Under the pieces are notes generated by a model that saw nothing but the letters and a program-made list of their open reading frames with translations, was not told where the DNA came from and ran no database searches. Positions 4,384 to 9,484 of a stretch of DNA of 9,484 nucleotides are shown piece by piece. Within the stretch, counting starts at the first letter, position 1. Each line of letters starts with the position of its first letter. The translations under genes were made by a program, and so were the position numbers. Source of the DNA: Desulfobacterales bacterium (lineage in GTDB: Bacteria; Desulfobacterota; Desulfobacteria; Desulfobacterales; Desulfosalsimonadaceae); the NCBI GenBank assembly GCA_018399455.1, contig JAGYOT010000045.1:1-9484 (forward strand), given 5' to 3'.

Positions 4384-4691
4384 AAAGCCACGTAAACAAA
4401 GATAACAAAGGAAACCCGCCTGCACCTGTCCGGGACAACACCAACGGCGGCCAACCAAAAATTAGCGCCGGATACAAGGCAGGCAGCGGGCATATTAACC
4501 ATAAAGGGCTGAGATCACCTGGGAGGGGGTTCAAGGTCCGAAAGGATGAATCAAAAGAGGGAGGTTGTCATGTGACCTCAGAGCGGCCCGGCCGGGCGTC
4601 GGGCAAAACAGGAAACTGGATATATGATCTGCCGGTCCCGGAAAAACTTCAACTTATCACCCGGGGCCGGCACCAAACCAAAGGAAACGCC
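4380..4691 (+). other. Open frame upstream of, and in frame with, the CCECG protein
   Basis: From ATG 4380, overlapping the previous stop as ATGA, 104 codons run without a stop into the next gene. Residues are basic, glycine/asparagine-rich and low in hydrophobics (KDNKGNPPAPVRDNTNGG...), unlike a globular domain, and ATG 4380 has only a weak ribosome site. GTG 4572 has GGGAGG 7 bases upstream and would add 40 residues (TSERPGRASGKTGNWIYDLP...) to the next protein. The segment may be an N-terminal extension, a separate leader, or mostly untranslated. The other two + frames are quickly closed. Confidence 0.35.
4513..4528. repeat. 16-bp direct repeat, copy 2
   Basis: GATCACCTGGGAGGGG, identical to 1812-1827. 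Here it lies within the low-complexity open frame 4380-4691. The copies are 2.7 kb apart in the same orientation, in opposite operons. Confidence 0.5.
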
Positions 4692-5189
4692 ATGGAATGT
4701 TCCTGCTCAATAAACTCCGGGTCAGATTATGAGTTTGACGAGGTTTTATCCCGGAAACTGATCACAAGCAAGACGGTCCATATCTGTTGTGAGTGTGGCC
4801 GGGGAATACCCCCTGGTGAGGCATACGAGCTTTGCCGGGCCGTGTTCGACGGTGATACCTACCGATACAAAACATGCCGCGATTGTCTATCCTTCAGGTA
4901 CGCCTTTTTTGGTGATTTCTGCTTTGAATCCCTGTGGGAAGAATTCACAAATGAAATGGACGATTGCGGCTGGCAGGTGCCTGAAAAATGCTTGGCAAAG
5001 GTGACCCCGGCAACCCGGGCCAAAGTCTGCGAACTGATCGAGGCCCATTGGCACCGGATTGAAAACCCGAAATACAACAAGGATACGTGCCCCAAATCAG
5101 ACACCTGGTTTGCAGACGGCGGAAGCTGTGGGCACTCCTGGCCGTGTGACGATTGCGCCGACAACCCATATAGGGAGGATACCGAATGA
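4692..5189 (+). CDS. Cysteine-rich zinc-binding phage protein, 165 aa
   Basis: Core starts at ATG 4692 (AAGGA 6 bases upstream); a longer form from GTG 4572 or ATG 4380 is possible. The opening MECSCSI, followed by ICCECGRGIPPGEAYE (C32, C33, C35) and TYRYKTCRDCLSFR (C62, C65), is the pattern of a small phage protein family I recall from many prophages: two CxxC knuckles around a G-x-x-Y-E turn and a C-terminal helix ATRAKVCELIEAHW. A second set of cysteines and histidines near the C-terminus (CGHSWPCDDC) may bind another metal. Role unknown; probably nucleic-acid or protein binding. Stop overlaps the next ATG (ATGA). Confidence 0.8.
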   Translation: MECSCSINSGSDYEFDEVLSRKLITSKTVHICCECGRGIPPGEAYELCRAVFDGDTYRYKTCRDCLSFRYAFFGDFCFESLWEEFTNEMDDCGWQVPEKCLAKVTPATRAKVCELIEAHWHRIENPKYNKDTCPKSDTWFADGGSCGHSWPCDDCADNPYREDTE

Positions 5190-5338
5190 AAGCCATAATC
5201 GCACTCTGTTTTTGCCTGGGCCTAATTCTGGCCGGTTCAGAAGGACCTTATTTCCCTTGGATAAACCTGGCTGGTGTGGGCCTTTTTTCTTTTTGCCCGG
5301 TGCTGATGTGGCGGGCCGAAAAGCTCGGGAGGTGGTAA
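5186..5338 (+). CDS. Small membrane protein, 50 aa
   Basis: ATG 5186 overlaps the previous stop (ATGA), with GGGAGGA 6 bases upstream. The sequence MKAIIALCFCLGLILAG is one hydrophobic span or a signal-like start; NLAGVGLFSFCPVLMW is a second span, followed by a basic tail (RAEKLGRW), so both ends may face the cytoplasm. It ends TAA, overlapping the next ATG (TAATG). Small two-span proteins are common in phage early operons; no function can be read. It is embedded in a run of coupled genes, which supports that it is real. Confidence 0.7.
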   Translation: MKAIIALCFCLGLILAGSEGPYFPWINLAGVGLFSFCPVLMWRAEKLGRW

Positions 5339-5565
5339 TGAACACCCTGGATATCGTCAGGAAAAACGGTGGAGATGTTGCGGTTTATCTGGATATGCAG
5401 CGCCTGGAGTCATTGCCGTACCAGACCCGGCAGCACATCCTTTCCTCTTTAGGGGATGCGGTACTCCAGGATCTGGTGGACGGCACAACTGTCACCCCGG
5501 ACCTGATCAAACAACATTTCAAGCGGGCCTGCGCGTTCTATGCTTCTGCAAGAGTATCTGCATAA
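5338..5565 (+). CDS. Small phage protein, 75 aa
   Basis: ATG 5338, TAATG-coupled to the membrane protein, with GGGAGG 7 bases upstream (in AAGCTCGGGAGGTGG). Mostly helical and soluble: NTLDIVRKNGGDVAVYLDMQRLESLPYQTRQHILSSLGDAVLQDLVDG, then a C-terminal helix (DLIKQHFKRACAFYASA). No metal site or membrane segment. Upstream in-frame sequence back to 5059 overlaps the zinc protein and is not its own. Unknown function; the following gene starts 26 bases before its stop. Confidence 0.68.
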   Translation: MNTLDIVRKNGGDVAVYLDMQRLESLPYQTRQHILSSLGDAVLQDLVDGTTVTPDLIKQHFKRACAFYASARVSA

Positions 5566-5998
5566 ACACCCACTGACCCGGGACACTTATACCCGGGCCG
5601 ATGTGGAGAAGATCCGGAAGGATGCTTTTAAGAAGGGAAGCCCCGCGTTCCGTATGACCCGATCAGAGAAGCAGAACGGGTATTATTGGAAGGTTGTCCT
5701 TAGGATCATGGCCGATGATACCGGACATACCCGGAAGGAGATTCATGAATGGATGGGGCTGCAATTTTTGGTGATGCTGGAAAACGGACAGGAAGTGGTT
5801 GAGTCAACCACCAGGCTATCGACCGTTGAGTTTGAAACCTATCTCCAAAAGGTAAGGATGTTTGCATCTACTGAGCTGGGCATCTTTATCCCCCTGCCAA
5901 ATGAAACAGAATTTGCATATACAATCAAGGAGAAAGTCAATGGAAAACATCACAGATCAGGAGTTCCAAGCCCTGAAAAACAAGATTCAGATAGTTGA
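5540..5998 (+). CDS. NinB-like phage recombination protein
   Basis: About 152 aa. The middle and C-terminal part (SEKQNGYYWKVVLRIMADDTGHTRKEIHEWMGLQF, STTRLSTVEFETYLQKVRMFASTELGIFIPLPNE) follows the pattern of lambda NinB and related phage proteins: a tryptophan/tyrosine helix, a helix ending in a small-residue turn, an STxxLS(T/N)xEFxxYL helix, and a closing G-I-x-I-P. NinB (Orf) binds single-stranded DNA and aids phage recombination. The first 38 residues are less typical and the ribosome site before ATG 5540 is weak, so a later start (ATG 5654) is possible. The last 20 residues overlap the next gene and look like its shadow. Context with nucleases and replication genes agrees. Confidence 0.62.
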   Translation: MLLQEYLHKHPLTRDTYTRADVEKIRKDAFKKGSPAFRMTRSEKQNGYYWKVVLRIMADDTGHTRKEIHEWMGLQFLVMLENGQEVVESTTRLSTVEFETYLQKVRMFASTELGIFIPLPNETEFAYTIKEKVNGKHHRSGVPSPEKQDSDS

Positions 5999-6134
5999 GT
6001 CCTATATGCGGGATCTCCAAACGATTCACCTGAATCTGACCGGCAAACAGCACCGCGTTGACGACCCGGTGCTGTACATGGACAGGAAAAATACCATAGC
6101 GGATGTGGTCATGGATTTGGTGAGGATGGCATGA
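5940..6134 (+). CDS. Small helical protein, 64 aa
   Basis: ATG 5940 with AAGGAG 7 bases upstream; it overlaps the end of the NinB-like gene by 59 bases. Sequence MENITDQEFQALKNKIQIVESYMRDLQTIHLNL is a long amphipathic helix, possibly a coiled coil, then a short HRVDDPVLYMDRKNTIADVVMDLVRM helix. No catalytic motif. Its stop overlaps the next ATG (ATGA). Unknown function. Confidence 0.68.
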   Translation: MENITDQEFQALKNKIQIVESYMRDLQTIHLNLTGKQHRVDDPVLYMDRKNTIADVVMDLVRMA

Positions 6135-6238
6135 AACGGATCTGGATATTTCTGCTGAGAATCAAATATTGGTGCCAGGGTGACAGCTGGCAGGCGGCCG
6201 GTTACTATGCCCGGTTTATTGTGCTGTGGTTTAAATGA
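6131..6238 (+). CDS. Very small basic aromatic protein, 35 aa
   Basis: ATG 6131, ATGA-coupled to the gene before, with GAGGA 4-5 bases upstream; its TGA (6236-6238) overlaps the next ATG. Sequence is rich in W, Y, F and R (MKRIWIFLLRIKYWCQGDSW, then QAAGYYARFIVLWFK). It may lie on or in the membrane. Being exactly framed by stop-start overlaps on both sides is the best evidence that it is translated. No family recognised. Confidence 0.55.
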   Translation: MKRIWIFLLRIKYWCQGDSWQAAGYYARFIVLWFK

Positions 6239-6588
6239 AGTCTTGTCCCAAAAATATACCCCTGCGTGATCCAAAATACCTGGCCTGGTTGCGGACCCTG
6301 CCCTGTGCGGTATGCGGTCGTGGTCCGTGTGAAGCGGCACACCAGCGGTTATTGGGCGGCGGTGCCGGGTCTAAGCCGGATGACCGGTATGCGCTGCCGT
6401 ATTGTTTTGAGTGTCACCACGGGGTTGAGCATGGGATGAACGGCGGGATTGTGACGCTTTGGAATACCAGAGGGTCCGTGTTGATGACCTTTAGCAAGAA
6501 TTCATTGCGGGAATATCTTCGGGCGCTGTGTGCGACCTATCGCCGTGATTACCAAGAGAAGGAGCGAGCATATGGAAACGATTTGTAA
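6235..6588 (+). CDS. HNH-like nuclease, DUF968 / Ref-type
   Basis: 117 aa from ATG 6235, coupled by ATGA; no ribosome site of its own. After a WLRTLPCAVCGRGPCEAAH segment come C24-x2-C27, H36 (the AAH motif), the GGG loop, KPDDRYALPYCFECHHGVEHG with C57-x2-C60, H61, H62 and H66. This is the arrangement of DUF968 and P1 Ref-like treble-clef HNH proteins: two CxxC pairs hold structural zinc, and the AAH and C-terminal histidines make the metal-dependent nuclease site. Ref is a RecA-dependent nuclease in P1; a recombination or replication-intermediate role is inferred here from the neighbourhood (NinB-like, RuvC-like, helicase). The length is close to a minimal HNH protein. Confidence 0.85.
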   Translation: MKSCPKNIPLRDPKYLAWLRTLPCAVCGRGPCEAAHQRLLGGGAGSKPDDRYALPYCFECHHGVEHGMNGGIVTLWNTRGSVLMTFSKNSLREYLRALCATYRRDYQEKERAYGNDL

Positions 6589-6727
6589 AGAGCAAAAGAC
6601 CGATACTCCATCCGTGTCTGTGTATCAGGAATATGACCAACGGAAACGGGACCTGTTTCTGAAATACGGTCATGGGCCTGAGCATGACGAGGCGGTCCGT
6701 GAATTGATCGACGAGCTGGGGATCTGA
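6572..6727 (+). CDS. Small acidic protein, 51 aa
   Basis: ATG 6572 has AAGGAG 7 bases upstream and overlaps the end of the HNH-like gene by 17 bases. Sequence METICKEQKTDTPSVSVYQE, then a helix YDQRKRDLFLKYG, ending PEHDEAVRELIDELGI. Charged and helical; no domain recognised. It ends just before the initiator's ATG at 6728. May be a regulator or only a small partner of the replication proteins; the role is unknown. Confidence 0.6.
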   Translation: METICKEQKTDTPSVSVYQEYDQRKRDLFLKYGHGPEHDEAVRELIDELGI

Positions 6728-7603
6728 ATGAAAAACCCCTGGAAAAGAAATTCAAAGATCAACCCTCAACGGGAAGAAGGCACCCGGCAAATAAACACCG
6801 AAGTGCTGCACGCGCTCATAAAGGCGAAGCTCCCAACAGCAGAGATGAGTGTTGTTCTTACCGTGATTTCAAAAACCTGGGGGTTTAATCTCAAGTCTAA
6901 AGCCATGAAGGTGAGCCAAATGGCTGAATTGACAGGCTTTACAGGCCGTGCCATCCAGAAAGCAACCGCCGCATTAGTGGAGAAAAGGATCATCGTAACG
7001 GAGAACAAAAAAAGCACGAACCCCGGTTCACCCTTAAATGAATATCTCTTTAATAAACACTATGATACATGGAAAACCGAGAACAAAAAAAGGGTGAACC
7101 ACAGTTCGAAGGGTGAACCACAGTTCCGATTAAGGGCGAACCACAGTTCACCCCCATCCTTTAAAGAAACTTATTATAGAAACTATATACCGCAACCGCA
7201 AAATCTCCCCGAATCTTCCCCGAAAAAAGGAACACCCCCTCACCTGAACGGTGAGGAACAATCAGGTTTTTATCTCACCAAAAAGAAACGCAAACTTCAT
7301 GGCAAACGCCTGGCTTCGTTCGAAAGATTCTGGGAAAGCTTCGCCTACAAAAAAGACAAGGCCAATGCTGCCGATGCTTGGATGGATATTCCCCAACTTA
7401 CAAACTCCTTGGTTGAAACTATCTGCAAAGCCGCACAAAAAGAAGCCGCCGCCCGGCAGAAGAAACTCAACAAGGGACTGACCCCTATCTATGCCCAGGG
7501 CTGGATATCTGCTCGGCGTTGGGAGGACGAAGCCGACGAACCCCTTAACGGCAAAAGCCTAACCCCTGAAGAAATTCTAAAAAAACACGGGATCACATCA
7601 TGA
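6728..7603 (+). CDS. Phage replication initiator, lambda O-like
   Basis: 291 aa from ATG 6728, directly after the previous stop. Residues 20-95 match the N-terminal winged-helix domain of phage replication protein O (PF04492-type): TEVLHALIKAKLPTAEMSVVLTVISKTWGF, then VSQMAELTGFTGRAIQKATAALVEKRII, with the second helix pair as the DNA reader. Residues 100-185 are a polar, proline- and glutamine-rich linker whose DNA carries three iterons (7091-7149), as in lambda where the origin lies inside O. The C-terminal part (about 190-260: FERFWESFAYKKDKANAADAWMDI...) resembles the domain that contacts the helicase. The next gene, a DnaB helicase, starts at the overlapping ATGA (7600). It would bind its own iterons and load the helicase; this follows from the family, not from an experiment. 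Confidence 0.85.
   Translation: MKNPWKRNSKINPQREEGTRQINTEVLHALIKAKLPTAEMSVVLTVISKTWGFNLKSKAMKVSQMAELTGFTGRAIQKATAALVEKRIIVTENKKSTNPGSPLNEYLFNKHYDTWKTENKKRVNHSSKGEPQFRLRANHSSPPSFKETYYRNYIPQPQNLPESSPKKGTPPHLNGEEQSGFYLTKKKRKLHGKRLASFERFWESFAYKKDKANAADAWMDIPQLTNSLVETICKAAQKEAAARQKKLNKGLTPIYAQGWISARRWEDEADEPLNGKSLTPEEILKKHGITS
7025..7256. repeat. Candidate replication origin: iterons, AT-rich zone and hairpin within the initiator gene
   Basis: Three near-identical 17-bp iterons, AGGGTGAACCACAGTTC at 7091-7107 and 7110-7126 and AGGGCGAACCACAGTTC at 7133-7149 (one change), are spaced 19 and 23 bases start to start. An inverted half-copy GGTTCACCCT sits at 7025-7034. An AT-rich stretch (about 7160-7195, TTTAAAGAAACTTATTATAG) follows and could be the melting region. 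A perfect 7-bp stem CCTCACC-TGAAC-GGTGAGG lies at 7238-7256. Order iterons, AT-rich, all inside an O-type gene, copies lambdoid origins. Confidence 0.72.
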
Positions 7604-8922
7604 ATGATTGCACTGTACCGGAACATAGCTTGGACGCAGAGCGGAGCCTGTTGGCTTCCCTAATCATCAACAATAAATTTTTTGAAGACTGTGAATATCT
7701 GGAGCCGTGCGCTTTTTACAAACGCGCCCACCAAACAATTTTTTCCACAATGCTGGACATGAAAGCCAAGGGGCAGGAGATCGACCTGGTGTCCCTGGCC
7801 GAAAAGCTGAAGGTTGGTAAACAGCTGGATGCCGTCGGCGGGGCAGGCTATCTGTCGCAGCTGGTAGATACCAGTTCTGTGTTCCATTGCAAAGAATACA
7901 CCCGGATTATTCAGGAGTGCTACATCACCCGGGAAACCAAATTCCGGTGCATGTCGCTGATATCATCCGGGCTGAAGGGTGACGAACTGGTGGAAAGAGC
8001 CTGTGCCGACATCCTGAGTGTCCGGTCGGATCAAAAAGACGACGACATCAAGCGAGTCCGGGACATTGTGATTGAGCATGTGGACCGGATCGAGGCGGCG
8101 AACACCACGGCGCAGGGTTATTATTACAAAACCGGCTTTCCTGGAATAGATCGAGCACTGAGGATTTTGGACGGCAAGCTGATTGTTGTTGCTGGAAGGC
8201 CCGGCATGGGCAAGACCGCACTGGCCGTCACCATGGCAAGGAACCTTGATAACGCCGGGGTCGTGGTTGGGTTCCTGTCAATCGAGATGCCGGAAAACGA
8301 AATCATGGACCGGTGGCTGTCGATGGAAAGCGGGGTGGATTCAAAGAAGTTTGGCAGATACCGGGCCATGACCCCTGATGATGTTGTGTCTGTCAATGAG
8401 GCCGGCCGAGTTTACCATGATAGATGTCAGATTCTGATAGACGGGTCCGGCAGCCTGGATATTGTCGATGTTGAGCGAAAGTGCAGGAAGATGGTTCGGA
8501 CGGGAGCCCAGGTGGTTTTTGTTGATCAGCTTTCCCAAATTGGGAACAGGCAGATCAGGGCCGGGGAGAAGACCGCACTGTTCACAGAGAACACCACACG
8601 GATTGCTCGGCTTAAAAAAGAATTGAATATCCCGATATTCCTATTGGCGCAGTTAAACCGGGAATTGCGGAACCGGTCAAGCAAAGAACCGATCCTTTCA
8701 GACCTGAAGCAGTCCGGGCAGATTGAAGAGGATGCGGACGCGGTTCTGTTTGTTCACCGGCCGGAGGAATATGCGGAGACTGATGAGGAAAAAGAAGCGT
8801 TGGCGGGGCGGACGATTTTGAAGTTAGCAAAGAACAGATCCGGGCCGACCTTCCGGGATGATCGGATAATATTTCATCATCAGACAACGTATTTTTATCA
8901 GCAGTCAAACGGTGATTTTTGA
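7600..8922 (+). CDS. dnaB: DnaB-type replicative helicase
   Basis: 440 aa, near the usual length. The N-terminal domain (about 1-100) opens VPEHSLDAERSLLASLI and shows FYKRAHQTIFSTML and GGAGYLSQLVD, typical of DnaB-N. The RecA-like C-terminal domain has Walker A GRPGMGKT at residues 199-206 (K205), the SIEMPE strand near 227-232, and Walker B VVFVDQL with D309. Later motifs are LLAQLNRELRNRSSKEPILSDLKQSGQIEEDADAVLF, the DnaB H4 region, and a basic C-terminus. It is coupled by ATGA to the O-like initiator, and no loader (DnaC or P-type) is visible, so the initiator or a host factor may load it. ATP-driven 5'-3' unwinding at the replication fork is established for the family. Confidence 0.95.
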   Translation: MNDCTVPEHSLDAERSLLASLIINNKFFEDCEYLEPCAFYKRAHQTIFSTMLDMKAKGQEIDLVSLAEKLKVGKQLDAVGGAGYLSQLVDTSSVFHCKEYTRIIQECYITRETKFRCMSLISSGLKGDELVERACADILSVRSDQKDDDIKRVRDIVIEHVDRIEAANTTAQGYYYKTGFPGIDRALRILDGKLIVVAGRPGMGKTALAVTMARNLDNAGVVVGFLSIEMPENEIMDRWLSMESGVDSKKFGRYRAMTPDDVVSVNEAGRVYHDRCQILIDGSGSLDIVDVERKCRKMVRTGAQVVFVDQLSQIGNRQIRAGEKTALFTENTTRIARLKKELNIPIFLLAQLNRELRNRSSKEPILSDLKQSGQIEEDADAVLFVHRPEEYAETDEEKEALAGRTILKLAKNRSGPTFRDDRIIFHHQTTYFYQQSNGDF

Positions 8923-9484
8923 TGACAATCAACCGCACCATAGCCCACCTGCCCATTTGCCCGGCCTGCGGCAAGCGCTGTTACCCCAAACAGTCCCAGG
9001 CCCGGGCGGCTGCCCGGCAAATGGAGGCCCAGGAGGGCGTGCCGTTCAGCACATATCAATGCGGATCAGCCTGGCACATTGGTAAAACATTCAAAAACAG
9101 ATTTCTGAAAAAGGTGGATATGGGATCAAAAAAAGCGGCAATTGGTATCGACCCGGGACAGACCGGCGCCCTGGCCCTTGTGAACGATGATGAGATGATC
9201 ATCTACGATTACCAGAGCATCGAGGCGGCGGACCAGGCGCTGACAGATCTTCAAAAAGATTACAACATCATGTTTGCGGTTCTGGAGCGGGTATGGATCA
9301 GGAAAGCGGAGAGGAACGTCACCACCGCGAATTTGCTGATCCGGAATGCGGCCATGTGGGACTGTCTTCTGCATGTGCACGGGATACCCCACGACGAATT
9401 TGCCCCTCAGACATGGAGAAAGGGACTGGTGTCCGGGAAAGCGGGGAAAGAAAGACTGAAAGAAAAAGCCCAGCAGCTGCTGGG
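8922..9484 (+). CDS. Zinc-ribbon protein fused in frame to a RuvC-like resolvase (partial)
   Basis: ATG 8922 overlaps the helicase stop (TGATG), and one frame runs without a stop to the right edge (187 codons). Residues 1-65 are a zinc-ribbon module: CPACGKRC (C13, C16), then a basic helix KQSQARAAARQMEA, TYQCGSAWHIGKT. Residues 66-187 look like a RuvC-type RNase H fold: AAIGIDPGQTGALAL (first catalytic aspartate D77), AVLERVWIRKAERNV (second acid E122), then GIPHDEFAPQTWRKGLV and GKERLKEKA. The last catalytic acids lie outside the window. An internal ATG at 9120 with AAGG 5 bases before it could start the RuvC part alone. Phage RuvC-like proteins cut branched DNA after replication. Fold call is good, fusion needs proof. 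Confidence 0.75.
   Translation, partial: MTINRTIAHLPICPACGKRCYPKQSQARAAARQMEAQEGVPFSTYQCGSAWHIGKTFKNRFLKKVDMGSKKAAIGIDPGQTGALALVNDDEMIIYDYQSIEAADQALTDLQKDYNIMFAVLERVWIRKAERNVTTANLLIRNAAMWDCLLHVHGIPHDEFAPQTWRKGLVSGKAGKERLKEKAQQLL

Noticed and set aside
7091..7149. CRISPR array
   Set aside because: Only three 17-bp units with 2-6 base gaps, inside a replication gene; spacing and size fit iterons.
8612..9392. Leftward frames opposite the helicase and resolvase (120 and 88 codons)
   Set aside because: The + strand has catalytic motifs (DnaB, RuvC-like acids), so these are shadows.
1..9484. Integrase, tRNA, or attachment site
   Set aside because: No recombinase motif, tRNA-like fold or long flanking direct repeat was seen; the palindrome at 191-200 alone is not enough to call an attachment site.

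Overview
The window reads as the early (immunity plus replication) half of a temperate tailed-phage genome, probably a prophage in a Deltaproteobacterium/Desulfobacterota-type host. That placement is inference from moderate GC, strong Shine-Dalgarno sites and protein style; no marker gene fixes the taxon. Genes are short, tightly packed and mostly joined by ATGA, TAATG or TGATG stop-start overlaps.

Layout. (1) Positions 1-201 carry a rightward piece of an unrelated host-like gene, probably a type I restriction HsdR subunit. It stops abruptly at a 10-bp palindrome (191-200), exactly where a leftward phage gene also breaks off. (2) 190-2126 is a leftward operon: a small membrane protein, a 65-aa protein, a CxxC zinc-ribbon protein, a DUF5131 (phage Gp37/Gp68) radical-SAM-like protein, a 64-aa phage protein and a truncated cysteine-rich protein. 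(3) 2127-2224 holds the putative leftward promoter. 2225-2725 is a repressor-like gene read leftward. 2747-2856 is a divergent control region with an inverted-repeat operator lying in the spacer of the rightward promoter and related half-sites repeating every 20 bp. (4) 2857-9484 is a long rightward early operon: a Cro-like protein (apparently from a leaderless mRNA), a BRO-N/KilAC antirepressor, several small cysteine-rich or helical proteins, a NinB-like protein, an HNH-like nuclease, an O-type replication initiator with iterons inside its gene, a DnaB-type helicase, and a zinc-ribbon/RuvC-like resolvase open reading frame that runs off the right edge.

How it fits together. The repressor and the Cro-like protein probably compete for the TTAGG/CCTAA operators; the antirepressor could relieve repression. 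Rightward transcription would then supply the initiator (binding iterons in its own gene), the helicase, and recombination nucleases (NinB-like, HNH, RuvC-like). The leftward operon may be a lysogeny or accessory module; its radical-SAM-like protein has no assigned reaction. No integrase, structural gene, tRNA, CRISPR array or insertion sequence is visible. The most unusual points are the tail-to-tail junction at 191-200, the 20-bp periodic operator array with a leaderless first gene, the iteron origin, and the in-frame zinc-ribbon-RuvC fusion.
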